Origin: Stramentimicrobium sp964525625
GTDB taxonomy: Bacteria > Atribacterota > Phoenicimicrobiia > Phoenicimicrobiales > Stramentimicrobiaceae
Assembly (NCBI GenBank): GCA_964525625.1
Contig: CAZGKY010000045.1
Span: 1 to 15,452, forward strand
Direction of reading: 5' to 3'
Length of the DNA stretch: 15,452 nucleotides
Part shown: piece after piece, positions 1-7,870 of the stretch
Layout of the letters: every line of letters begins with the position of its first letter
Position numbering within the stretch: position 1 is the stretch's first letter
Notes under the pieces: model-generated
The model's database searches: none
Told to the model about the DNA's origin: nothing
The model's input: the letters and a program-made list of their open reading frames with translations, nothing else
Program-made: the position numbers and the translations under genes

Positions 1-44
1 ATAATGAGCGGTGACTGGAGTTCAGACGTGTGCTCTTCCGATCT
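1..44 (+). other. Illumina adapter contamination at contig end
   Basis: Bases 11-44 match, from memory, the Illumina multiplexing read-2 primer/adapter (begins GTGACTGGAG, ends CTTCCGATCT). Bases 3-10 sit where an 8-base i7 index would be, and bases 1-2 fit the end of the P7 oligo. This is library-construction sequence left on the contig end, not genomic DNA. Genomic sequence starts at about base 45. Confidence 0.96.
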
Positions 45-246
45 AACCATGTTTTAACTGGATATCATAATTATTTATCAGATGTATTTCTAATTCTAAA
101 TTTTATCATTATCAAACCCGATAGACAAGCACGATAAACTTCTATAAAAGTAAATACTATTTTTTCTTTAATTTGTGATATGATAATAATGGAATATTTT
201 TATTAAAATAAATTTTTAATTAATATGGATAAAGTAGTGGTAAATT

Positions 247-1968
247 ATGTTAAAGAATGTGGAATTAGCCGATATCTTTGCTAATATTGCTAATATACTG
301 AAAATAAAAGAGGAAAATAAATTTAAAATAAGAGCCTATGAACGTGTAGCAGCCACATTAGAAAGTCTGCCTATGGAGGTGGAAACACTTTATAAATTAG
401 GAAAATTGGATGAGATTCCCGGAGTGGGACCAGCCATTGCTAAAAAAATTGGGGAATTGATTGAGACTGGAAGATTGGAATATTATGAAAATTTGAAAAA
501 GACTATTCCAGGGGGAGTTTTGGAATTATTAAATGTTCCTGAGGTAGGACCTCGTAAGGCAAAGCTTTTTTATGAGGAACTACAAATAGATAATGTACAA
601 AAATTGGAAGAGGCTGCACTACAACACAAACTACAGAAACTACCAGGAATGGGGAAAAAAGCAGAAGAGAATATTTTAAGAGGTATAGAACTATATAAAA
701 AAAGAGCCCAAAGAGCCTTACTGGGAGTGGCTTTACCAATTGCTGAGCAAATAGTAGAAGAATTACAATCTCTTGACGAAGTCAATCAAATAAGTATTGC
801 CGGTAGCCTAAGGCGCAAAAAAGAGACTATAGGAGATATTGATATTTTAATAACTTCCAAAAAGCCAGAAAAGGTAATGCAAAAGTTTATCCATTTACCA
901 CTGATAAAAGAAGTATTAGCAGAAGGATTGACCAAATCGGCAATCTTAACGCATCAGGATATTCATGTAGACTTAAGAGTAGTAACTCCTGACAGTTTTG
1001 GTGCTGCTTTACAATACTTTACTGGTTCCCAGGCTCATAATGTTCGCTTGAGAGAGATGGCAGTAAAACAGGGATTAAAAATTAATGAGTATGGTGTATT
1101 CCAGACTATAGATGATAAGAAGATTGCGGGAAAAGAGGAAAAGGAAATCTATGAGCTATTGGGTTTATCTTATATTATGCCTGAATTGAGGGAAGACCGG
1201 GGTGAATTTGAGGCAGCACAAAATAAGCAATTACCAAGTCTAGTTAATCTAAATGATATAAAAGGTGACTTGCATATTCATACTAAGGATAGTGATGGAT
1301 TTAATACTATTGAGGAAATTGTGGCAGCTTCCTTAAAAAAAGGATATCAATATATTGCTATCACCGATCATTCTCAATCACTTCATATTGCTGGTGGGTT
1401 AGACGAAAAGAGATTATTAGAACAGATAAAAAGAATTGAACAAATCAATCAAAATATTGATGGTTTGACGGTTTTAACCGGTATTGAAGTTGACATTAAA
1501 GCAGATGGTAATCTGGATATCACCAATAATATATTGCAAAAATTAGATATTGTCATTGCTGCTATTCATTCTGGCTTTAAACAGGAAAGGATGCAACTCA
1601 CTGCACGTTTGAGAAAAGCAATGGAAAATCCCTTTGTTCATATTATTGCTCATCCAACCGGGAGAATTATCGGTTATCGAGAAGCTTATGATGTTGATAT
1701 TCAGGAAATCATTCAGCTGGCCGCTCAAACTAATACTGCATTGGAGATTAATGCCTCTCCCGAGAGAATGGATTTAAATGATATTTATGTGAAAAGTGCC
1801 AAAGAACAGGGTGTTTTACTAGCTATAGGTACTGATGCCCATCAAATTTCTGCCTTGGATTATATGCTTTATGGTGTAGCAGTTGCCCGACGAGGGTGGT
1901 TGGAAAAAGAAAATCTTTTAAACACCTTCTCTCTAAACCAACTGAAAAATAGATTAAAGAAAAAATAA
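247..1968 (+). CDS. polX: DNA polymerase/3'-5' exonuclease PolX
   Basis: Family X DNA polymerase fused to a PHP nuclease; the bacterial family fills short gaps in base-excision-type repair and has Mn-dependent 3'-5' exonuclease and AP-endonuclease activity. The 573 residues match the usual bacterial length of about 570. Residues 1-150 hold helix-hairpin-helix motifs (IPGVGPAIAKKIG near 57, VPEVGPRKAK near 97, LPGMGKKAE near 132). The nucleotidyltransferase core has GSLRR at 186-190, the metal-binding pair GDID (Asp197, Asp199) and the third acidic residue in IHVDLRV (Asp242). A linker leads to the PHP domain from about 340, with GDLHIHT (His343, His345), AITDHS, GIEVDI, IAAIHSG, IAHPTGR, LEINASP and IGTDAH, so all metal-binding motifs appear present. 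The Shine-Dalgarno site is weak and no better start is seen. It appears monocistronic; a weak promoter (TAGACA 122-127, 15-base spacer, TATAAA 143-148) may lie upstream. Confidence 0.95.
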   Translation: MLKNVELADIFANIANILKIKEENKFKIRAYERVAATLESLPMEVETLYKLGKLDEIPGVGPAIAKKIGELIETGRLEYYENLKKTIPGGVLELLNVPEVGPRKAKLFYEELQIDNVQKLEEAALQHKLQKLPGMGKKAEENILRGIELYKKRAQRALLGVALPIAEQIVEELQSLDEVNQISIAGSLRRKKETIGDIDILITSKKPEKVMQKFIHLPLIKEVLAEGLTKSAILTHQDIHVDLRVVTPDSFGAALQYFTGSQAHNVRLREMAVKQGLKINEYGVFQTIDDKKIAGKEEKEIYELLGLSYIMPELREDRGEFEAAQNKQLPSLVNLNDIKGDLHIHTKDSDGFNTIEEIVAASLKKGYQYIAITDHSQSLHIAGGLDEKRLLEQIKRIEQINQNIDGLTVLTGIEVDIKADGNLDITNNILQKLDIVIAAIHSGFKQERMQLTARLRKAMENPFVHIIAHPTGRIIGYREAYDVDIQEIIQLAAQTNTALEINASPERMDLNDIYVKSAKEQGVLLAIGTDAHQISALDYMLYGVAVARRGWLEKENLLNTFSLNQLKNRLKKK

Positions 1969-2026
1969 ATTATTATTTATTAAATTTTTTATAAACTAAA
2001 ATTGATTCATTTCATATATTTCAATA

Positions 2027-2056
2027 TTTACATTTGTGTTAATAAAAAAATATGAT
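2027..2056 (+). promoter_or_regulatory. Candidate sigma-70 promoter for the methionine synthase block
   Basis: TTTACA (2027-2032), an 18-base spacer and TATGAT (2051-2056); each box matches the consensus at 5 of 6 positions. Transcription would start near 2063, just before the AGGAGG at 2072-2077. The leader would be only about 20 bases, which leaves no room for a SAM or cobalamin riboswitch. In AT-rich DNA chance matches are common. Confidence 0.5.
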
Positions 2057-2084
2057 AAATTTTACAGTTTCAGGAGGTAATGAT

Positions 2085-3073
2085 GTGTTAAATGAAAATG
2101 AAAAGAAAATAGGAAAAAAGAATGATTTTTTAGGATTGTTAAATCAAAGAATTATGGTTATTGATGGAGCGATGGGCACTATGCTTCAGAAATATGGGCT
2201 AAAAGCTGGAGAATGTCCGGAGGCATGGAATGTTACTAATCCTGAGGTAGTAAAAAAAATTCATATTTCCTATCTGAGTGCTGGTGCAGATATTATTCTT
2301 ACCAATAAGATCGGAAGAGCACACGACTNNNNNNNNNNGCAAAAACAGACGCTTTTGGTTAATAGGTCTTTTTTGGTGGAAACGGTATAAAATTAGGAAA
2401 AATAGGTTATAGAGACAAACTGCAAGAATTTAACAAACAGGCGGTAAGATTAGCCAGAGAAGTGGTCGACAATTTCAAAAAAGATAGCCTTAACCCCCTT
2501 TTTGTAGCTGGTTCGGTAGGCCCCACTGGCGAAATTTTAGAACCATATGGACCAATGAAAAAGGAAGAAGTTTATGCCGCCTATCAAGAACAGATTAGAG
2601 TATTAGCTTTCTCTCAAGTAGATTTGATTGTACTAGAAACATTTTATGATCTTAATGAAATCAAAATAGCTCTAAAAGCGGTTAAAGAAGATAGCGATTT
2701 ACCAGTATTTGCATCTATGAGTTTTGATGAAAGTTTAAAAACTATATATGGAATAACTCCGGAAAAAGCAATTGAGGTATTGTTTCAGGATGGTGCAGAT
2801 GGAGTAGGTGCCAATTGTGGAAGTGGACCGGAGGTCCTTTACCAGGTAGTATCACGTATGAGGACCATGACTGATGCACCATTATTGGTTGAACCAAATG
2901 CTGGAGTTCCCTATGTGGAGAATAACAAGGTTATCTATCCAGCAACACCGGAGGAAATGGCAGCATATGCAGAAAAATTTGTTCAGCTGAGAGTTAATAT
3001 TATTGGTGGTTGTTGTGGAACCACTCCCGAGCATATCAGAGCTATAGCTCAAAAGGTTAAAAAATCTTTATAA
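2085..3073 (+). CDS. Homocysteine S-methyltransferase domain protein (MetH N-terminal module), broken by assembly artefact
   Basis: Stand-alone homocysteine-binding barrel of cobalamin-dependent methionine synthase, which takes the methyl group from methylcobalamin onto homocysteine using a Cys-bound zinc. Visible motifs are IDGAMGTML near the start, VGPTGE, LIVLETFYDL, the first zinc Cys in GANCGSGP and the Cys pair in GGCCGTTPEHI near the end. The start chosen is GTG at 2085, seven bases after AGGAGG (2072-2077); the upstream ATG at 2052 overlaps the probable -10 box. The reading frame is interrupted by adapter sequence (2308-2328), ten Ns (2329-2338) and an ill-fitting stretch to about 2371. 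The left part ends ...ILTN and the right part resumes FGGNGIKLG in another frame; two missing bases would restore the family motif TNTFGGN and give about 308 residues. The gene is therefore probably intact in the organism. The protein ends right after the barrel, with no folate, cobalamin or activation domain. It lies upstream of the RACo-like and activation-domain genes. Confidence 0.88.
2308..2338. other. Internal adapter remnant and 10-N scaffold gap
   Basis: Bases 2308-2325 are AGATCGGAAGAGCACACG, the Illumina read-2 adapter start, and 2326-2328 continue it with one mismatch. They are followed by exactly ten Ns (2329-2338). This is a contig end with untrimmed adapter joined by a scaffolder. 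The 33 bases to the right (2339-2371) also fail to fit the protein, including an in-frame TAG at 2363-2365, and are suspect. Stops and frame changes here are not biological. Confidence 0.95.
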
Positions 3074-3146
3074 AGAAGTTACTATTGTTGTTTTAAGAAG
3101 AAATTATTGCTATTATTTTAGATTATTATAATACTATTTAATTATT

Positions 3147-5036
3147 ATGATTGAAATTACTATAAATCCCGGACAGAAAATATTTACTGTAAAAAAAGGA
3201 ACACTCTTATTAGATGTTCTTAAACAGGCAGGAGTAAATATTACCACTCCCTGTGGGGGTAAGGGGAATTGCGGTAAATGCAAAGTAATTGTCTTTTTTT
3301 CTGGCGCAAGTAAAATGGACTTATTGAATTCTAATGAGCAGAAGTGGCTTTCAGAAGAGGAAATAAAAGCAGGATATCGCTTGGCCTGTCAATGTTACCT
3401 CTATCAAAATAGCACCATTACTCTTCCTTCATTCACAGTAATAGAAGAAAATGATTCCAAGATAAGAAGTGAAAACAAATATAATTTATTTAGTCCCGAG
3501 TTTAAATTACTAGTGTCAATAAAAAAGATTTTTCTAAGACTAAATCCCCCGACCTTAAAAGATCAACGTTCCGATTGGACTAGAATAAAAGATGGATTGA
3601 ATAATTTGCACAATACTCCTCATCGAAACTGGGAAATTTCACCTGAACTTCTAAGCAATATACCTCAATTACTCAGGGATAATGATTTTTCTATTACCAT
3701 TGTCCTCTATCAAAATAAAGTTATTGCAGTGGAAGCGGGAGATACATGCGAGGAGCAGTATGGAGTAGCTTTTGATATTGGCACTACTACCATTGCAGTA
3801 TATTTAGTCGATTTGTCTACTGGAAAAGAAATTTGTGCTACTGCTTACACTAATCCTCAATTTATATATGGGGATGATGTTATTTCGCGTATTGAATTTG
3901 TTAGAAAAGATATTAAGAACAGAAATAAGATACAGCAGGAATTAATTTCTTCCTTAAACCAGATGATTATTTCATTGACAAAAAAAACTGGAATTAGTTT
4001 GTCTCGAATTTATTTTGCTGTGATAGTGGGCAATACTTCTATGCAGCATTTCTTATGGTCTTTGCCAGTAGAGAATTTAGCCTTCTCACCCTATATACCA
4101 GTTGTTACTGATAGTATAATACAAGACGCTCAGAATTTGCCTAACTTTTGTCTTATTCCCCATGCTAAGGTATACAGTGCACCTAATGTTTCGGCTTATG
4201 TGGGTGGAGATATTATTGCCGATCTGATAGATATCTTTGTTTGGCAAAAGATAGGCAAGATTTTGTTGGTTGATTTAGGAACCAATGGAGAAATAGTATT
4301 AATTAGTAATGGAAAGATATGGGCATGTGCAACCGCTGCAGGACCAGCCTTTGAAGGAGCTAGAATAAGTTCCGGTATGAGAGCAACCAGGGGGGCAATA
4401 GATAGCATAATAATTAACAGACAAAAAATAGATTACCAGGTTATAGGAAGGACTAAAGCTGCTGGATTGTGTGGTTCAGGAATAATTGACTTAATTGCCT
4501 CTTTACTAAAGTTAAAGATAATAAGACCTGATGGTCGATTAATCAATAAAGAAGAATGTTTAGAGAGTATTTCTCAACATATTAAACAAAGAATCATCAC
4601 AGGTAAAGAAGGTAATAAATTTTTAGTTGTTCCAGCCGAAGAATCAGCCACTGGAAAACCAATTTATTTAACACAGAAGGATATCAGAGAAGTTCAATTA
4701 GCTAAAGGGGCAGTTGCAGCTGGTATTAGGATTTTACTAAAACATGCTCAACTTGAACCGGCAGAAATTGAAGAAATATTTTTAACGGGAGCCTTTGGTA
4801 ATGTGCTAAATACCGAAAGTACTCTGGATATTGGTCTTATACCTGATATTTATTCTGGTAATATTTATTCCATAGGGAATGCTGCCGGGAAGGGAGCAGT
4901 TAAATTATTACTTTCAGAGGAGATGAGAGCCAAAGCTGAACATATTGCTCATAAAATTCAGTATGTAGAGCTTTCTGCTCAGTATAATTTCCCAAAGATA
5001 TTTGCTGAAGCAATGTTTTTTGATCGTATAACTTAA
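3147..5036 (+). CDS. RACo/RamA-like reductive activator of corrinoid proteins (2Fe-2S + ASKHA ATPase, DUF4445)
   Basis: ATP-dependent activator that reduces inactive Co(II) corrinoid to Co(I), as known for RACo and RamA families. The 629 residues fit the family. The N-terminal plant-type [2Fe-2S] ferredoxin domain has PCGGKGNCGKCKV (Cys36, Cys42, Cys45) and the fourth Cys in YRLACQC (Cys81 or Cys83). After a linker of about 110 residues comes the ASKHA (actin/Hsp70-like) ATPase: FDIGTTTIAVYL at about 209, AVIVGNTSMQH, SAYVGGDIIAD, LLVDLGTNGEIVL, AAGPAFEGARI, GLCGSGIIDL, FLTGAFGNVLN and GNAAGKGA. No strong Shine-Dalgarno is seen before the ATG; a TATAAT lies at 3127-3132 without a convincing -35. 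It follows the homocysteine methyltransferase gene by 73 bases and precedes the MetH activation-domain gene by 49, so its client is probably methionine synthase. A role with another corrinoid methyltransferase cannot be excluded. Confidence 0.9.
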   Translation: MIEITINPGQKIFTVKKGTLLLDVLKQAGVNITTPCGGKGNCGKCKVIVFFSGASKMDLLNSNEQKWLSEEEIKAGYRLACQCYLYQNSTITLPSFTVIEENDSKIRSENKYNLFSPEFKLLVSIKKIFLRLNPPTLKDQRSDWTRIKDGLNNLHNTPHRNWEISPELLSNIPQLLRDNDFSITIVLYQNKVIAVEAGDTCEEQYGVAFDIGTTTIAVYLVDLSTGKEICATAYTNPQFIYGDDVISRIEFVRKDIKNRNKIQQELISSLNQMIISLTKKTGISLSRIYFAVIVGNTSMQHFLWSLPVENLAFSPYIPVVTDSIIQDAQNLPNFCLIPHAKVYSAPNVSAYVGGDIIADLIDIFVWQKIGKILLVDLGTNGEIVLISNGKIWACATAAGPAFEGARISSGMRATRGAIDSIIINRQKIDYQVIGRTKAAGLCGSGIIDLIASLLKLKIIRPDGRLINKEECLESISQHIKQRIITGKEGNKFLVVPAEESATGKPIYLTQKDIREVQLAKGAVAAGIRILLKHAQLEPAEIEEIFLTGAFGNVLNTESTLDIGLIPDIYSGNIYSIGNAAGKGAVKLLLSEEMRAKAEHIAHKIQYVELSAQYNFPKIFAEAMFFDRIT

Positions 5037-5047
5037 CGTACTATAAT
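5020..5047 (+). promoter_or_regulatory. Candidate promoter before the activation-domain gene
   Basis: TTGATC (5020-5025), a 16-base spacer and TATAAT (5042-5047), overlapping the 3' end of the RACo-like gene. The -10 is perfect and the -35 matches 4 of 6 positions. It could give the downstream gene its own transcript in addition to read-through. AT-richness makes this uncertain. Confidence 0.35.
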
Positions 5048-5085
5048 TTGGCATATAAAAATATTTTTCAAGAAAAGAAATTACT

Positions 5086-5784
5086 ATGGAAGAAACAAAG
5101 ATAATTAAAGAAATTCCCATCAAGATTGCTGAAGAAGAAGTATTCAGATATCTGGGCTATCAAAAAGAGGGTACTAGGGTACCTATAGATATTAAAAAGA
5201 CTATCAGGGAAGAGATTGAACAGGCTTATTCCTTGTTGGAAAATAAAGGAATTTATCGCTTTCTGAATATTGTTTCCATTTCGGCAGATGGAGTTATTGT
5301 TACGGCACAGGGGTATCATTTTTCAGTTAATAGAAAGAGAATAGATCTTTTTCAAAAGGCGGAATATCTTCTTTGTGCTATGGTAACAGTTGGACCAAAA
5401 ATTGAACAAACTATTAAGGAGAGATTTGAGCAGAATCAATATCTCAGAGCAATGGTACTGGATGCAGTGGGAACAGTGGCAGTAAAAACGGTAGGTCAAT
5501 GGTTAAATCACTTTATTGAAGAGAAAAAAAATAAGCAAGGTTTTCAACTTTCTCGCTATTTTGAACCAGGTTCCAATGATTGGGATATCCAGGAACAAAA
5601 AAAATTGTTTGTTATTCTTCAACCAGAAAAGATTGGAGTAACCCTAAGTTCTTCTCTAATGATGCAACCGGCAAAATCTCTGTCCTGGATTCGTGCTATG
5701 GGTCAAAATCTTGTCCATTCTTACCGGGATGAATTTTCTTGTCAATTTTGTCTCTTAACCAATTGTCCTTTTCGAAAGAAATAA
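5086..5784 (+). CDS. Stand-alone vitamin B12-dependent methionine synthase activation domain protein
   Basis: Homologue of the C-terminal activation domain of MetH, here a separate 232-residue protein like those of Thermotoga-type dissected methionine synthases. In the full-length enzyme this domain binds S-adenosylmethionine and supports reductive remethylation of cob(II)alamin. The family core is visible at about 155-190: RYFEPGSNDWDIQEQ followed by LFVILQPEKIGVTLSSS and the MMQPAKSLSWI segment. The C-terminus has the usual Cys cluster (CQFCLLTNCPFR). The ATG at 5086 has only a poor purine-rich Shine-Dalgarno. It is the last gene of the + strand methionine block, 49 bases after the RACo-like gene, and converges on the - strand operon. 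It presumably acts on a cobalamin-binding protein encoded elsewhere, since no cobalamin-binding module occurs in this window. Confidence 0.88.
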   Translation: MEETKIIKEIPIKIAEEEVFRYLGYQKEGTRVPIDIKKTIREEIEQAYSLLENKGIYRFLNIVSISADGVIVTAQGYHFSVNRKRIDLFQKAEYLLCAMVTVGPKIEQTIKERFEQNQYLRAMVLDAVGTVAVKTVGQWLNHFIEEKKNKQGFQLSRYFEPGSNDWDIQEQKKLFVILQPEKIGVTLSSSLMMQPAKSLSWIRAMGQNLVHSYRDEFSCQFCLLTNCPFRKK

Positions 5785-5790
5785 TAATTA

Positions 5791-5819
5791 TTTTAGCTAA
5801 TATTCCCATATTATTAAAA
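5791..5819. terminator. Weak AT-rich hairpin between convergent operons, possible bidirectional terminator
   Basis: TAATAT (5798-5803) pairs with ATATTA (5808-5813) around a TCCC loop. After a small internal bulge, TTTTA (5791-5795) pairs with TAAAA (5815-5819). It sits in the 57 bases between the two converging stop codons, where a bidirectional terminator would be expected. The stem is almost all A/T, so stability is doubtful. Confidence 0.35.
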
Positions 5820-5841
5820 TTAAGAAAAATTATAGAATTTA

Positions 5842-6822
5842 TTATTTTTTATTTTCTATTACTTCTTTATTTATTATATTAATGGGATTTTTACCTAGCA
5901 ATACTCGTTTTACTTCCAAAGCAGCTTTTTTTCGCAATAATGCTTCAGATTCTTCAGAGTGCCAGGATACATGAGGTGTATAAATAATATTATCCATGGT
6001 TAGAATATCATTTGCCTTGGGTGGCTCGTTTTCCAGTACGTCCAATGCAGCTCCGGCAATCTTCCCCTTCTTAAGTGCCCTATAAAGTGCAATCTGGTCA
6101 ATAATTGCTCCTCGACTGGTGTTGATCAAAAAGATGCCATCCCTCATCATAGCAATAGTTTTGTTATTAATCAGGTGGTGTGTCGACTCATTTAGCGGGC
6201 AGTGTAAACTGATGTAATGAGATTGCTGGAAAAGATATTCGTAATTTACCTTCTTTACACCATATTTATCCATTATAGTAGAGCTTACCAGAGGATCGTA
6301 TGCTATAACTTTCATTTTAAAAGGGCGGATTTTTTTAGCTAAAGCTTGTCCGTTTTTGCCGAAACCAACTATACCTAAATATTTTCCTTTCAATTGATAT
6401 ACAGGATCAGCTATAAGGGGATTCCATATGCCTTTCTTAACTGAGCTATCAAAGGTCATAATCTTCCTGTTTAATGATAATAATAGAGCCAAAGTATGGG
6501 TGGCTACTTCCTCACTGCAATAATCTGGGACATTGACTACCATAATATTAAATTTTGTGGCTGCTTTCAGGTCGATATTGTCAACTCCTACTCCATATCT
6601 AACTATTACCTTGCAGCGAGAAAAATATTTCATAATCTTTTCACTAATATAAATATAAGAGACCAGTAAGGCATCCATATTGGAATTAAATTTTAATAAA
6701 TCCTTTTCTGCTCGACAATAACCGATATGAAGTTCTGCTCCGATAGATTTTAATATTGTATGTTCAATGTGAAAATTTTTGTGATAGGCATCAGTAATTA
6801 AAACATGGAATTTTTGCCTCAT
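5842..6822 (-). CDS. D-isomer-specific 2-hydroxyacid dehydrogenase (CtBP/phosphoglycerate dehydrogenase-like)
   Basis: NAD(P)-dependent interconversion of a 2-keto acid and a D-2-hydroxy acid (glyoxylate, hydroxypyruvate and related substrates in the family). The 326 residues fit the two-domain fold without extra ACT domains. Seen are VRYGVGVDNIDL at 74-85, the Rossmann motif GFGKNG (G153, G155, G158), AYDP at 174-177 where the cofactor-selecting acid falls, LINTSRGAIID with catalytic Arg237, ENEPP with Glu266 and TPHVSWHSEES with catalytic His284. The last motif resembles the C-terminal-binding-protein-like subgroup. The ATG follows an AGGAT Shine-Dalgarno that overlaps the TGA stop of the dehydrogenase gene upstream; only seven bases separate the two genes, so translation is likely coupled. 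It is the last gene of the kinase-dehydrogenase operon. Exact substrate unknown; reduction of a 2-keto acid from sugar-acid cleavage is an inference. Confidence 0.9.
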   Translation of the reverse strand: MRQKFHVLITDAYHKNFHIEHTILKSIGAELHIGYCRAEKDLLKFNSNMDALLVSYIYISEKIMKYFSRCKVIVRYGVGVDNIDLKAATKFNIMVVNVPDYCSEEVATHTLALLLSLNRKIMTFDSSVKKGIWNPLIADPVYQLKGKYLGIVGFGKNGQALAKKIRPFKMKVIAYDPLVSSTIMDKYGVKKVNYEYLFQQSHYISLHCPLNESTHHLINNKTIAMMRDGIFLINTSRGAIIDQIALYRALKKGKIAGAALDVLENEPPKANDILTMDNIIYTPHVSWHSEESEALLRKKAALEVKRVLLGKNPINIINKEVIENKK

Positions 6823-6829
6823 TTTATCC

Positions 6830-7852
6830 TCACATTTTTATGATTATCTTGAGATGTTCGGGATTATTATATTCTAAAAAGGCTTCTTTGATTTGGCTAA
6901 GGGGACGGGCTCCAGTGATAAGAGGCTTCACCTGAATTCTCTTTTCTAAAATTATGTTAAGTGCTTTTCGAAAGTGGATAGGTTGATATGCTGAACTACC
7001 CAGTATCTTAATTTGTTGATAATGAATCAGGTCTGAATTTACTAAAAAATGCTTATTTTCTTCTGGAGCACTGGCAAAAAGGAAAAGAGTACCCTGTTTT
7101 TTGATCATTTCTAGTCCTTCATTGATTATGTTTTGGTGAAAAACGGTATCAATTATAAGATCTACACCATAACCCTTGGTTATTTGTTTGACTATTTTAG
7201 AGAGGTCTTCTTTGTTTGGGTCAACGACCATAGCCCCCATTTGATGAGCAATATTTCTACGGAAAGGAAATATTTCACTTACCAGAATTCGAGCTGCTCC
7301 TCTTATCATACATAATTGCTGTAAAAGTTGACCCATTACGCCTGCTCCAATAATGAGTACTGTATCTCCAAATTCGATGTTACATTTCTCCAGAGAGGAG
7401 ATGCAACAGGCCAGAGGCTCTAAAAATATACTTTCTTCCCAGGAAAGAGAATCAGGTAATTTTATTAAAGCAAGATGATAGTTATTTAGTTTTAAGCCAA
7501 CCAGTTCGGCAAAACCGCCATTGGAAGCTCTCTGTTTATTCTCGCATAGTTCAAAGTAGCCCTGTTGGCAATAATGACAGTACCCACAGTTAATTGCATG
7601 TACAATAGCTACCCGATCACCCAATTTAAATTCCTTAATTTCTTCTGGGAGGTGTTTAATAATCCCAACGTATTCATGTCCTAAAATAGCAGGAGGTGTA
7701 ATATAATAACTTAAACCCTGTTGGAATGCTTTAATATCAGATATACATATACCGCAGGCGGCAATTTTTATGGTAATAGGGTAAAGAGCAGAAGGAGAAT
7801 CAACTTCAGTTATAGTCATTTTTTCTTTATCGTATAATACAGCAGCCTTCAT
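6830..7852 (-). CDS. Zinc-dependent medium-chain alcohol/polyol dehydrogenase (sorbitol/threonine dehydrogenase-like)
   Basis: NAD(P)-linked oxidation of a secondary alcohol, typically on a polyol, sugar acid or amino acid. From the ATG at 7852 it has 340 residues. Catalytic zinc ligands are Cys34 (ACGICISD), His59-Glu60 (LGHEYVG) and Glu145 (FLEPLACC). The structural zinc site is intact: Cys89, Cys92, Cys95 and Cys103 in CGYCHYC...C. The cofactor loop is GAGVMG at about 169-174. The ATG at 7852 lies nine bases after GAGGTG (7862-7867, minus strand), whereas the more upstream GTG at 7864 is part of that Shine-Dalgarno, so the shorter start is preferred. It sits 18 bases after the kinase stop codon and 7 before the hydroxyacid dehydrogenase. 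In this cluster it most likely oxidises a hydroxyl of the imported acid to a ketone; the substrate is not readable from sequence. Confidence 0.92.
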   Translation of the reverse strand: MKAAVLYDKEKMTITEVDSPSALYPITIKIAACGICISDIKAFQQGLSYYITPPAILGHEYVGIIKHLPEEIKEFKLGDRVAIVHAINCGYCHYCQQGYFELCENKQRASNGGFAELVGLKLNNYHLALIKLPDSLSWEESIFLEPLACCISSLEKCNIEFGDTVLIIGAGVMGQLLQQLCMIRGAARILVSEIFPFRRNIAHQMGAMVVDPNKEDLSKIVKQITKGYGVDLIIDTVFHQNIINEGLEMIKKQGTLFLFASAPEENKHFLVNSDLIHYQQIKILGSSAYQPIHFRKALNIILEKRIQVKPLITGARPLSQIKEAFLEYNNPEHLKIIIKM

Positions 7853-7870
7853 TGTCTTAGTCACCTCAAA

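Noticed and set aside
503..785. Minus-strand open frames inside polX
   Set aside because: They overlap a clearly conserved gene, encode low-complexity Ser/Leu/Cys-rich proteins with no recognisable motif and lack Shine-Dalgarno sites.
1964..1990. Hairpin AATAAAT-TATT-ATTTATT followed by TTTTTT after polX as a terminator
   Set aside because: The stem is seven A/T pairs only and overlaps the stop codon. It is too weak to call in DNA of this composition.
2052..2390. Separate 112-residue gene running through the N gap
   Set aside because: The part after 2307 translates adapter, Ns and doubtful sequence; the real protein continues in another frame from about 2372.
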